Part shown: positions 1 through 7,705 of the stretch, piece by piece
How the letters are laid out: every line of letters begins with the position of its first letter
Numbering within the stretch: the first letter of the stretch is position 1
Assembly (NCBI GenBank): GCA_045589215.1
Contig: JAZNOQ010000107.1
Span: 1-11,046, forward strand
DNA length: 11,046 nucleotides
Source of the DNA: JAZNOQ01 sp045589215
Lineage (GTDB): Bacteria > Bacillota > Clostridia > Oscillospirales > CAG-272
Reading direction: 5' to 3'
Program-made: the position numbers and the translations under genes
The notes under the pieces: model-generated
Told to the model about the DNA's origin: nothing
Database searches by the model: none
Seen by the model: the letters and a program-made list of their open reading frames with translations, nothing else

Positions 1-2364
1 CATTCCGGGGATGTGAGAGACGAGCAGCTTCACGCCGCCGAGGTCGATCGCCGAGCTTCTGAGCGAGTCGAAGCTTGCCGCCGCGACCTTCGCGTTCAGC
101 GCCTCGACCTCCTTCTTCAGGTCGTGGATCTCGGCGTTCACTGCCGTTGCTCTCTTTACGAGATCCTCGGGATTTGCCGCCTTCAGCTCCTTCGATGCCG
201 AGAGGATCGTGTCAGCCTGATGCTTGATCAGTGCGAGCACGCCCGTACCCGTGACTGCCTCGATACGGCGAACGCCCGCCGCGACCGAGGACTCGGAAAC
301 GATCTTGAAGAGCCCGATGCGCGCGGTGTTGTCGATGTGCGTACCGCCGCAGAATTCGGTCGAGCATTCACCCATCTTAACGACGCGGACGACGTCGCCG
401 TACTTTTCGCCGAAGAGCATCATCGCGCCCATTTTCTTTGCTTCCTCGATCGGCATTTCCCGCATCGAGATCTCGAGTCCGACGAGGATGTTCGCGTTTA
501 CGACCGACTCGACCTTGCGAAGCTCGTCCTCCGTGAGGGAAGCGAAGTGTGTGAAGTCGAAGCGGCAACGGGATTCGTCGACGTAAGAGCCTGCCTGCTC
601 GACGTGATTGCCCAGCACCTGACGGAGTGCCGCCTGGAGAAGGTGGCAAGCCGAGTGGTTACGCATGATCGCGGTGCGGCGTGCGCTGTCGACGTCTGCC
701 TTCACGGTGTCGCCGACCTTCAGGACGCCGTTTGCGACCGAGGCGAGGTGGAGATATACGCCATCCGTCTTTTTCGTATCGTTGACTGCGAGGAGGGCGG
801 GAGCATCCGACGTAAGAACGCCCGTGTCACCGACCTGACCGCCGCCCTCTCCGTAGAAGGGGGTCTTATCAAGCACGACCGTGCAGTCGCCCTCGGAGAT
901 CTCGGAAACCGACTGTGCGCCGTCCTCGTTCTCGACGATGATGGCAAGCACGCGGCAATTTTCCTCGCTCGTGCGGTCATAGCCGACGAATGCGGTCTTT
1001 TCGAGACCGTCCAGCACGTTCTTCGTTTCCTTATCCCAGCCGCCGACGTTGCCTCTTGCCTCGCGTGCGCGGGTCTTCTGTGCCTGCATCAACTTTTTGA
1101 AGGTCTCCTCGTCGACCGAGAGGTGGTTTTCCTCTGCGATCTCCTTTGTGAGGTCGATCGGGAAGCCGAAGGTATCGTAAAGTCTGAATACGTCCTCGCC
1201 CGAAATGACCGATCTTCCTGCCTTGACCGAGTCCTTTACGATGTTCGAAAGGATCGAGAGGCCCGCGTCGATGGTAGCGTCAAATCTCTGCTCCTCCATC
1301 GAGATGACCTTCAGGACATAGTCGCGCTTTTCCTTGAGCTCGGGGTATGCGCCGACGTTTTCGCCGATCGCGACCTCGCAAAGGTCAGAAAGGAAGGGAT
1401 GATCGATGCCGAGGAGCTTACCGTGGCGGCAGGCTCTTCTGATGATACGGCGCAGGACGTAGCCGCGACCCTCGTTCGAGGGGATGACGCCATCCGCGAT
1501 CATGAACATCGAGGACTTGATGTGGTCGGTGCAGACGCGGATCGAAACGTCGTCGTCCTTGTCGTCGCCGTAGGTCTTGCCTGCGATCGCGCAGACCGTG
1601 TCGAGGATCTTACGGATCGTATCGACCTCGAACATATTGTCGACGCCCTGCAGGACGCAAGCGAGACGCTCAAGTCCCATGCCGGTATCGATATTCTTCT
1701 GAACGAGCTCCTCGTAGTTTCCGTTGCCGTCGTTATTAAACTGCGAGAAGACGTTGTTCCAGATCTCCATAAAGCGGTCGCAGTCGCAGCCGGGACGGCA
1801 GTCGGGGCTGCCGCAGCCGTACTTTTCGCCGCGGTCGAAGTAGATCTCGGAGCAGGGACCGCAGGGGCCCGAGCCGTGCTCCCAGAAGTTGTCCGCCTTA
1901 CCGAGTCTCGTGATCTGGTGTGCGGGAACGCCGATCTTCTTGTTCCAGATCTCAAAAGCCTCCTCGTCGTTTTCGTAGATCGAGGGCCAGAGGAGCTCTG
2001 CGGGGATCGCGAGCCACTCGTCCGACGTGAGGAATTCCCACGCCCAAGTGATGGCTTCTTCCTTAAAGTAGTCACCGAAGGAGAAGTTGCCGAGCATCTC
2101 GAAGAAGGTGCCGTGGCGTGCGGTGTGACCGACGCGCTCAAGGTCGGGGGTACGGATGCACTTCTGGCAGGTGGTGACGCGGTTTCTGGGCGGGATCTCC
2201 TCGCCCGTGAAGTATTTCTTCATCGGAGCCATACCCGAGTTGATTAAGAGGAGGGACTTATCATTGATCGGAACGAGGGGGAAGGAGGGAAGGCGAAGGT
2301 GACCCTTCGTTTCGAAGAACGAGAGGTACTGTTCGCGCAGTTCGTTAAGGGATGTCCACTTCAT
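1..2364 (-). CDS. alaS: Alanyl-tRNA synthetase (AlaRS), C-terminus cut off by window edge
   Basis: The enzyme charges tRNA-Ala with alanine in the cytoplasm and edits mischarged Ser/Gly-tRNA-Ala. The minus strand is open from 2364 to the window edge, giving 788 residues. E. coli AlaRS has about 876, so roughly 90 C-terminal residues (part of the C-Ala domain) lie outside. The class II catalytic core is at the N-terminus, with NSGMAPMKKYFTG followed by RVTTCQKCIRTPDLERVG and TARHGTFFEMLGNFSFGDYF. The editing domain carries the zinc motifs HSACH (HxxxH, near residue 570) and CGGTH (CxxxH, near residue 670), both intact. The start is uncertain: ATG at 2364 gives the family-like N-terminus MKWTSLNELREQYL, but an in-frame ATG at 2388 would add eight residues, and neither has a good Shine-Dalgarno. 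It follows the AraC-type gene by 48 bp but has its own promoter, as expected for a housekeeping gene. Confidence 0.97.
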   Translation of the reverse strand, partial: MKWTSLNELREQYLSFFETKGHLRLPSFPLVPINDKSLLLINSGMAPMKKYFTGEEIPPRNRVTTCQKCIRTPDLERVGHTARHGTFFEMLGNFSFGDYFKEEAITWAWEFLTSDEWLAIPAELLWPSIYENDEEAFEIWNKKIGVPAHQITRLGKADNFWEHGSGPCGPCSEIYFDRGEKYGCGSPDCRPGCDCDRFMEIWNNVFSQFNNDGNGNYEELVQKNIDTGMGLERLACVLQGVDNMFEVDTIRKILDTVCAIAGKTYGDDKDDDVSIRVCTDHIKSSMFMIADGVIPSNEGRGYVLRRIIRRACRHGKLLGIDHPFLSDLCEVAIGENVGAYPELKEKRDYVLKVISMEEQRFDATIDAGLSILSNIVKDSVKAGRSVISGEDVFRLYDTFGFPIDLTKEIAEENHLSVDEETFKKLMQAQKTRAREARGNVGGWDKETKNVLDGLEKTAFVGYDRTSEENCRVLAIIVENEDGAQSVSEISEGDCTVVLDKTPFYGEGGGQVGDTGVLTSDAPALLAVNDTKKTDGVYLHLASVANGVLKVGDTVKADVDSARRTAIMRNHSACHLLQAALRQVLGNHVEQAGSYVDESRCRFDFTHFASLTEDELRKVESVVNANILVGLEISMREMPIEEAKKMGAMMLFGEKYGDVVRVVKMGECSTEFCGGTHIDNTARIGLFKIVSESSVAAGVRRIEAVTGTGVLALIKHQADTILSASKELKAANPEDLVKRATAVNAEIHDLKKEVEALNAKVAAASFDSLRSSAIDLGGVKLLVSHIPGM

Positions 2365-2412
2365 AGTGATTGTAACCGTGCCTTTCATAGGTTGAATTCA
2401 TAATTTATCACC

Positions 2413-3213
2413 CTACATTATAACATTGATACGCGCGTCTGTCAAGGGCTTTTCGGGGATTTTATCCGCACTTTGCCGCTTATATTCCCTCGTGGTCATA
2501 CCGGAGAGCCTTTTGAAAACGACGTAGAAATACTTGACGTCGCGGAAGCCGCAGAGGGCGGCGACCTCCTCGGTCGAGCAATCGCCGCTCGACAAAAGCT
2601 GGCGCGCGCGCTCGATGCGTCGCTCGTTGACGTAGGAGATCGGCGTCTGACCGTAGATCCTGCGAAAGAGCTGATTCAGGTAGGTGCGGCTGATGTGTGC
2701 CCGCGTGCACATTTCGCACAGGGACAAATCGGCACTGCAGAGATGCGCGTCGAGATACGCCATTGCGGGCTTCAGGAGCTCCGACGATTCGTGACGGTGC
2801 TCCTCTGCGGAGAGCCCTGTGCCTGCGAGGATCTCGTAAAGGATGGACATACAGAGAAGCTCGTAATTCGGCGGCTTACGCCTCCACAGCTCCTCCGCGC
2901 GCAGAAAGAGGGAGCAGATCCGATCCGGGTCCTCGGGCGTAAACGCCTCGAATCTCGACGAGATCTGTCCCGATACGTTCAGGTGAAAGCAGACGATCGT
3001 CTCGCGGTCGCATTTCTGAAAATAGGAGGAGCCGAGGGGGATATACAGAATATCGCCTTTCCTTACGGAAAGGGTCTCGTTACTGTAAAAAAACAAACCT
3101 TCGCCCTCGGTACGGCACGTGAGCACGTAGCAGGATTTGTTTTCGGTTCCGCGTGCGTAGGCGGTTCTTTTGATCTTAATGATGTCGATAATCGAGATAT
3201 GCGGTAGTGCCAT
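2413..3213 (-). CDS. AraC/XylS-family transcriptional regulator
   Basis: A 266-residue cytoplasmic DNA-binding protein. Residues about 10-90 form a beta-rich, cupin-like AraC ligand-binding arm (ETLSVRKGDILYIPLGSSYF is typical). Residues about 145-246 form the double helix-turn-helix domain. The first HTH is around 162-183 (LSLCEMCTRAHISRTYLNQLF). The second is around 211-234, with AALCGFRDVKYFYVVFKRLSG as the classic second-HTH signature, followed by MTTREYK. The start chosen is ATG at 3213, because AAAAGGAG lies about 10 nt upstream. An in-frame ATG at 3288 lies upstream of the predicted promoter and would add 25 unlike-family residues. It is divergent from the GH38-lactonase operon, and AraC-type proteins often activate an adjacent glycan-use operon, so that is the likely target (inferred). 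The ligand is unknown. The last codons overlap the alaS promoter. Confidence 0.93.
   Translation of the reverse strand: MALPHISIIDIIKIKRTAYARGTENKSCYVLTCRTEGEGLFFYSNETLSVRKGDILYIPLGSSYFQKCDRETIVCFHLNVSGQISSRFEAFTPEDPDRICSLFLRAEELWRRKPPNYELLCMSILYEILAGTGLSAEEHRHESSELLKPAMAYLDAHLCSADLSLCEMCTRAHISRTYLNQLFRRIYGQTPISYVNERRIERARQLLSSGDCSTEEVAALCGFRDVKYFYVVFKRLSGMTTREYKRQSADKIPEKPLTDARINVIM
2417..2445 (-). promoter_or_regulatory. Perfect-consensus sigma-A promoter for alaS
   Basis: On the minus strand TTGACA (2445-2440) and TATAAT (2422-2417) are separated by exactly 17 bp, with an extended -10 (TGT before TATAAT). Both hexamers match consensus fully. Transcription should start near 2410, leaving a leader of only 20-45 nt before alaS. 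The promoter lies within the last codons of the upstream AraC-type gene, so alaS can be expressed independently of it. Confidence 0.85.
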
Positions 3214-3252
3214 TTTCTCGGAGCTCCTTTTCGGCTTTTGATCGGTACTGAC

Positions 3253-3281
3253 AGTATAGCACGGCTCGCACGGGCTGTCAA
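3253..3281 (-). promoter_or_regulatory. Promoter of the AraC-type regulator gene
   Basis: On the minus strand TTGACA (3281-3276) and TATACT (3258-3253) are 17 bp apart, with an extended -10 TG one base upstream. Only the fifth base of the -10 departs from consensus. Transcription should start around 3246, giving a leader of about 33 nt containing the AAAAGGAG ribosome binding site. A second TTGACA-like hexamer lies just upstream (TGTCAAGTGTCAA read on the plus strand), so a regulator site could overlap the -35. Confidence 0.75.
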
Positions 3282-3317
3282 GTGTCAAAAATCAAACCTT
3301 TTGTGTAATATTATGGC

Positions 3318-3346
3318 TTTTTTTCAGGCATCATATCTGTTATAAT
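3318..3346 (+). promoter_or_regulatory. Activator-type promoter of the GH38-lactonase operon
   Basis: TATAAT at 3341-3346 is preceded by TG one base away (extended -10). At the 17-bp spacing the -35 position is only a T tract (3318-3323), far from TTGACA. A strong -10 with a poor -35 is the usual shape of a promoter needing an activator, which fits the divergent AraC-type gene. The predicted start is near 3353. The exact -35 is uncertain. Confidence 0.6.
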
Positions 3347-3351
3347 GGAGG

Positions 3352-3368
3352 TACCTGAATATCAGGTA
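3352..3368 (+). promoter_or_regulatory. 17-bp palindrome at the operon transcription start (operator or 5' mRNA hairpin)
   Basis: TACCTGA-ATA-TCAGGTA is a perfect inverted repeat with 7-bp arms and a 3-bp centre. It starts at or next to the predicted +1 and ends where the AAGGAGGA ribosome binding site (3368-3375) begins. As DNA it would be a good dimer operator blocking initiation. As RNA it would be a 5'-terminal hairpin abutting the Shine-Dalgarno. Which role applies cannot be told from sequence. Confidence 0.6.
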
Positions 3369-3382
3369 AGGAGGACAGAAAA

Positions 3383-6300
3383 ATGATAACGATCTCAAGC
3401 CTTAAGATAACCCCGACCTCGCTCGTGTCGAAAAGCGACCTGCAGCGGGTCGTATTCGAATACGAATGCGATCGCGCCGCGCACCTCTGTCTGAACGTAT
3501 ATCGGGAGGGAGTGCCCGTCGTGCGGCAGGTGCCGCTCGTCCTTACCTCGGGGCGCGGCTTGTCTGAGGTGATGCTCCCCGTGCAGGAGGGGCAGTTTGA
3601 CGCCTTGTGGGAGCTTACGGACAAGAAGGGGGAGGTGGTGTTCAGCACGACTTCTCTCTGGAAGAAGCCGAGGGAATGGACGCTCTACGTGATGGTCTCC
3701 TCGCACACCGATATCGGACTTCACAATTCGCAGTACATCCAGCGCTACAATTCCTCGCGCTTTATCGACGAGGCGGCGCGTCTTTGCGACGAGACCGAAA
3801 ATGAGGCGCCCGAGAACCGTTACCGCTACACGATGGAGGGCACGTGGTTCTGGGGGAATTACGGAAGGGACAGAGGAAGGGAAGCCGCCGAGCGCATCGT
3901 GAGGGACTATATCTCGAGGGGCAGGATCGGCACGTGTGCGGCGCTTGCGGGAAACCACATCGAGACCTACGGGCTCGAGGAGATGTGCAGGAGCACGTAC
4001 GAGAGGCGTTGTCTTGAGGACACGTGGGGTGTGAAGAGCGAGACTCTGTCGATGATCGATATGAACGGTCTCTCGTGGTCGATGATCGATGCGTATGCGG
4101 ACGCGGGCTACAGGAATATCATCTTCTGTCCGAATCAGTGGAATCCGATTCCGTCAACGGTATGGAGGGGGGATCTTCACCACGCAAACTATATGCACAA
4201 CCCCGAGGCAGAGGGGGGCGGCGCGAGGATCGACGTGCGGTATTCCTCGGCTCTCCCGCTTGTTTTTGATTGGGAGAGCAAGAGCGGTGCGCGCCTGACC
4301 GTTTGGGCGAGCCCGCAGTACTCGTCGGGCGGAGGGCCGTTCGGTCTGGTTGCTTCCGAGAAGCGATTGCGGTTTGATGACGCGACCCCTGCGATCGAGC
4401 AAAAGATGTGGAAGCAGCTTGAGCTGCTCGAGGGGAAATATCCGTACGATCTCTGGCTCTTTCCGTCTTATCGGGACGATCAGGCGCCCGATCGGTGCGT
4501 GCTCGGTCAGATACAGAGCTGGAACGCCGTGTGGAAGTGGCCCCGTCTCCGTACCCTCGGAAATCCCGACGAGCCCTTCAGGCTTCTCCGCGAGAGATTC
4601 GGCGACCGCATCCCCACCCTGCGGGGCGACATCACGGGCGGCTGGTATCAGCACCCTCTGACCGTCCCCGAGCTGATGGCGGACAAATTCGACGCTGACC
4701 GCGCCCTGCCGAACGCCGAAAAATGGGCGACGGTGGCGGGGATGATCGACGACGCCTACGCCTATCCCGCGACCGACCTCCGCCGCGCGTGGGACGCGCT
4801 CCTTATGAACGACGAGCACTCCTACGGAACGAGCGGTTACAAGGGCAGACGGGTTTACGAAACCTGGATGCAGCACCGCGACTGGATCGAGTCGGCGCGT
4901 GAGACCGCAGAGCGCGAAAGAAGGCTTGCGCTCCGTACGATCGCGTCCCACGTAAGGGCGGAGGAGGCATCACTCGTCGTCTTTAACCCGACGGCTGTGG
5001 AGAGAAGGGAATACGTAGAGACTGCGGACGGAGGTGCGCACACCGTCGTGACGGTGCCCGCCTTCGGCTACCGTGCGATCCCACTGCGAAGCCTCACGCC
5101 CTCCGAAAGAACGTCCGTGCCGTCCGACGAGCCGCCCGTCGTGGAGAACGACTATTACAGGCTCGCGTTTTCGGAAAACGGCTCGATCTCCTCGATCTAC
5201 GACAAGGCGCTCGCGCGTGAGCTGCTCGACGCGGAGGCGGGGTACGGCGCGAACGAGCCGATCTACACGAGAGACAACCACGAGACCTATTTGACGCCCA
5301 AACGGGCTACGTTTGAAATCGTCACGGAGAATGGGCGGATCACCGTCGTCGCAAAAACCGAGATCGAGCCGCTCGGCGCGGAGATCGTACAGCGCGTCAC
5401 CCTTCCGAACGAGGAAAAGCGCATCGAGATCGACAACAGACTCTGTCACGTCCGCGATATGATCAACGAGGACCGCTACAAGCGCTATCTCTATTACGCC
5501 TTCCCCTTCCTGGTGGAGGACTGCCGCAGGCTGTGCCACCTGAACGGTGTGGTTGCGGAATATGCAAGGGATCTGACGGGGCACGGCACCGACGTCTATA
5601 TGGCGGTGAACGAATGGTGCTGCTCGGAGAACGACGACCTCGGCGTGGCGCTCCTTATGAAGGATGCGTTCGTCGTTGAGTTTGACCGCATTCATCCCGA
5701 CAAGACCGATTTCGGAGACGCGGGAGAGGGCTCGGGGATTTTCTCCTACGCTGCGAACGATTGGCTGCAGAAGCATTGCTCCGGTGGCAGTCGGCTTGAC
5801 TTCAGATTCCGTTATGCGATCGTATCGTATACGGGCGGCTACGAGGGGGCGGGGATTCCTGCGATAGCGGAGCGGTACGTGAATCCGCTTGACACCGTGG
5901 AGACCCCCGCGCAGGAGGGTGATCTGCCGCCCCTCTCGCATCGCTTCCTCACACTGCCCGAGACCCACCGCTTCGTTTGTCTCAAGCGCGCGGACGACGG
6001 CAGAGGGGTGATCGCGCGGCTTTACGGCGGCGGGGAGGAGGCCTCCTTCGAGCCCGCGCTCTGCGCCGAGCCCTCGACGGTCGACGAGCGGCCGTCTCCT
6101 GCGTGTGCGGTTGGCAATTTCCGCACGTACCGTCTCCTCGGCAATACCGTGCGGCTCAAAACGCGTGAGCCCGACGAGCCCGCCCGAGCGAAGAATACCC
6201 CTGCGCCGATCGGATCACGGTACACGGGTCTGATCACAAAGCCCCGTGCCGCCGCGGGTGAAAATATGGGGCATCTCTATCTCCTGTGGGGGGCGAGCAC

Positions 6301-6538
6301 GGACGAGGATCTTTCGCACTACAAGCTTTACAGGAGCACGGCGTCCGGATTTGTGCCGAGTGAGGATAATTTTGTCGCGGACGTTTACCCCGAGGAATAC
6401 GTCGTCGGGCGGTATGAGGACACGGGGCTTGAGACGAACGTCTGCTACTATTACCGCGTTTGCGCCGTGAATACGAGCGGTGTATGCGGTGAAATGAGCG
6501 AGGAATTTTCTGCCTATACGCGGGAGGAGATCGGATGA
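3383..6538 (+). CDS. Glycoside hydrolase family 38 (alpha-mannosidase-like) protein with C-terminal FN3-like domain
   Basis: A 1051-residue retaining, probably zinc-dependent glycosidase likely cleaving alpha-mannosides or related sugars. There is no signal peptide or membrane segment, so it should act in the cytoplasm on imported substrate. Residues 1-97 are a beta-rich N-terminal extension. The GH38 catalytic domain starts at about 100 with VSSHTDIGLHNSQY, giving candidate zinc ligands H108 and D110. D226 in MIDMNG is the candidate nucleophile and H479 in NDEHSYG the candidate last zinc ligand. These spacings resemble those of known GH38 enzymes. A helical middle domain and large beta domains follow, including VNEWCC near residue 744. 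Residues about 960-1046 look like a fibronectin type III domain (LYLLWGASTDEDLSHYKLYRS). The start is fixed by AAGGAGGA seven bases upstream. Its stop overlaps the next start (ATGA), so the two genes are coupled. Substrate is not readable from sequence, and a substrate other than mannose is possible. Confidence 0.88.
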   Translation: MITISSLKITPTSLVSKSDLQRVVFEYECDRAAHLCLNVYREGVPVVRQVPLVLTSGRGLSEVMLPVQEGQFDALWELTDKKGEVVFSTTSLWKKPREWTLYVMVSSHTDIGLHNSQYIQRYNSSRFIDEAARLCDETENEAPENRYRYTMEGTWFWGNYGRDRGREAAERIVRDYISRGRIGTCAALAGNHIETYGLEEMCRSTYERRCLEDTWGVKSETLSMIDMNGLSWSMIDAYADAGYRNIIFCPNQWNPIPSTVWRGDLHHANYMHNPEAEGGGARIDVRYSSALPLVFDWESKSGARLTVWASPQYSSGGGPFGLVASEKRLRFDDATPAIEQKMWKQLELLEGKYPYDLWLFPSYRDDQAPDRCVLGQIQSWNAVWKWPRLRTLGNPDEPFRLLRERFGDRIPTLRGDITGGWYQHPLTVPELMADKFDADRALPNAEKWATVAGMIDDAYAYPATDLRRAWDALLMNDEHSYGTSGYKGRRVYETWMQHRDWIESARETAERERRLALRTIASHVRAEEASLVVFNPTAVERREYVETADGGAHTVVTVPAFGYRAIPLRSLTPSERTSVPSDEPPVVENDYYRLAFSENGSISSIYDKALARELLDAEAGYGANEPIYTRDNHETYLTPKRATFEIVTENGRITVVAKTEIEPLGAEIVQRVTLPNEEKRIEIDNRLCHVRDMINEDRYKRYLYYAFPFLVEDCRRLCHLNGVVAEYARDLTGHGTDVYMAVNEWCCSENDDLGVALLMKDAFVVEFDRIHPDKTDFGDAGEGSGIFSYAANDWLQKHCSGGSRLDFRFRYAIVSYTGGYEGAGIPAIAERYVNPLDTVETPAQEGDLPPLSHRFLTLPETHRFVCLKRADDGRGVIARLYGGGEEASFEPALCAEPSTVDERPSPACAVGNFRTYRLLGNTVRLKTREPDEPARAKNTPAPIGSRYTGLITKPRAAAGENMGHLYLLWGASTDEDLSHYKLYRSTASGFVPSEDNFVADVYPEEYVVGRYEDTGLETNVCYYYRVCAVNTSGVCGEMSEEFSAYTREEIG

Positions 6539-7515
6539 ATTCTGTGAAGCCTTCGGGGGAGAACGCGCCCTTTCTGCTTTACGTCGCCTCCTGCGACAGA
6601 GGCGGCGGGATCTTTGAATACCGCGTGACTGAGACGGGACGAGCCGAGGAGGTCGGCTTTACCCCGATGGACCGACCGATGTATATGGTGATCGCAAACG
6701 GGAGGATGCACGTCCTGCTTCGCGCTCCCTTTGACGAAGGCCGCGAGAGCGGGCTCGTCGTGTGCGATATGGATCGGGAGGGGCATCTGCGGATGCCCAC
6801 GGCTTCCGTCTCCACGCAGGGGGAGGTCGCCTGCCATCTTGCAGTGGTCGGGGACGACGTATATGCGGTGAATTATATTTCGGGAAGCGTCTTCGGGATG
6901 CCCGACCGTCTTGCGGTGCATCGCGGTAGCGGCGTTCACCCTACGCGCCAGACCTCGCCCCACACCCATTTCGTGTCGCCGACAAGCGACGGACGCTTTC
7001 TCGCGGTGACTGATCTCGGGACCGACCGCATTTATATTTATCGGAAGGATCTGACCCTTGAGTCGACGGTCGCGCTTCCTGTGGGACACGGTCCGAGGCA
7101 TCTTGCATTTCACGAGGACGGCGAGCACGTATTCTGTGTGAACGAGCTCGCGTCGACCGTGTCGCTTCTATCCTATCGCGACGGCAGGATGACCCTCCTT
7201 CATACGGTGTCCGCGCTGCCCGCCGGTTTCTCGGGGGAGAGCACGGCGGCGGCGATCCGATGTGTTGGGGACGCTGTCTGCGTATCGAACCGCGGGCACG
7301 ATTCGGTGACGGAGCTCGGATTCTCGGGTGACCGTCTCACCTTCAGGCGAACGATCTCTGTGTACGGCGAGAGTCCGCGTGATTTCATCGTTCACGGAGG
7401 GCTTATCATTTCTGCGAACGAGCGCTCGGACGAGGTCACGCTGGTCGCGCTTGACAGCGGGGCGCTTGTGTCAAGGATCCCCGTCAAGGCGCCGATTTGC
7501 GTGGCTGTGGGGTGA
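6535..7515 (+). CDS. pgl: Lactonase, seven-bladed beta-propeller family (6-phosphogluconolactonase type)
   Basis: A 326-residue cytoplasmic protein, close in length to E. coli Pgl (331), without signal peptide. The family hydrolyses sugar lactones, classically 6-phosphoglucono-delta-lactone to 6-phosphogluconate. Family blocks appear in order: GEVACHLAVVGDDVYAVNY (96-114), HPTRQTSPHTHFVSPTSDGR (135-154) then FLAVTDLGTDRIYIY, GHGPRHLAFHEDG (184-196), VNELASTVSLLSY, LPAGFSGESTAAAIR (228-242), SNRGHDSVTELGF (251-263), and PRDFIVHGGLIISANERSDE near the C-terminus. The start codon overlaps the GH38 stop, and GGAGG sits seven bases upstream inside the GH38 gene. Being tied to a glycosidase rather than to zwf/gnd, it may act on a lactone other than 6-phosphogluconolactone (inferred). 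The symbol names the family; the true substrate is unproven. Confidence 0.9.
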   Translation: MNSVKPSGENAPFLLYVASCDRGGGIFEYRVTETGRAEEVGFTPMDRPMYMVIANGRMHVLLRAPFDEGRESGLVVCDMDREGHLRMPTASVSTQGEVACHLAVVGDDVYAVNYISGSVFGMPDRLAVHRGSGVHPTRQTSPHTHFVSPTSDGRFLAVTDLGTDRIYIYRKDLTLESTVALPVGHGPRHLAFHEDGEHVFCVNELASTVSLLSYRDGRMTLLHTVSALPAGFSGESTAAAIRCVGDAVCVSNRGHDSVTELGFSGDRLTFRRTISVYGESPRDFIVHGGLIISANERSDEVTLVALDSGALVSRIPVKAPICVAVG

Positions 7516-7520
7516 CCCGT

Positions 7521-7540
7521 GGGCGACCGGTGAATCGCCC
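7521..7540. repeat. Short intergenic hairpin after pgl
   Basis: GGGCGA and TCGCCC pair across an 8-nt loop, six bases past the pgl stop. The right arm runs straight into a second mini-palindrome, CCCCTATGGGG. The CCCCTA/GTAGGG theme recurs in the repeats at 9869-10056 and 10860-10951, so this may be a small member of a dispersed palindromic family. There is no T-run, so it is not a convincing terminator. Confidence 0.5.
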
Positions 7541-7599
7541 CTATGGGGTGTCTCTCTTTGATATCATTTCACTTCCACGTCCAACGAGTGAGGTGGTGA

Positions 7600-7646
7600 G
7601 GGCTCACCCGAGGCTCGACCGAGGGGAGCCCGAGTCGGCGCCTCGG
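7600..7646. repeat. GC-rich overlapping inverted repeats of unknown role
   Basis: Several arms can pair in competing ways: GGGCTC (7600-7605) with GAGCCC (7626-7631), CCGAGGC (7608-7614) with GCCTCGG (7640-7646), and GGCTC (7612-7616) with GAGCC (7626-7630). The stretch has no credible coding frame. It could be RNA structure in the long 3' tail of the GH38-pgl transcript, or a decayed palindromic repeat. Confidence 0.4.
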
Positions 7647-7705
7647 AAGAAAATCGCCTCGCAAAGAACTCCCCCTATAGATCCTCACTATATAACTCGC
7701 TATAT

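Noticed and set aside
13..2247. A 744-codon open frame on the plus strand opposite alaS
   Set aside because: Its product is Arg/Asp/Val-rich with no recognisable domain, and the opposite strand encodes a textbook AlaRS. The frame is open because of GC-rich codon bias on the true strand.
2365..2412. A T-box riboswitch controlling alaS
   Set aside because: The gap between the promoter and alaS is under 50 nt, too short for a T-box stem I, specifier loop and antiterminator, and no T-box core sequence is present.
2473..3207. A 244-codon plus-strand frame opposite the AraC-type gene
   Set aside because: It mirrors the real gene in a composition-biased frame, has no ribosome site, and its translation matches no family.
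3214..3288. A longer AraC-type protein starting at 3288
   Set aside because: The extra codons cover the predicted promoter and have no family similarity, while ATG 3213 has a good AAAAGGAG site.
4970..5968. A 332-codon minus-strand frame inside the GH38 gene
   Set aside because: The GH38 frame carries family motifs throughout and good upstream signals. The antisense frame has none.
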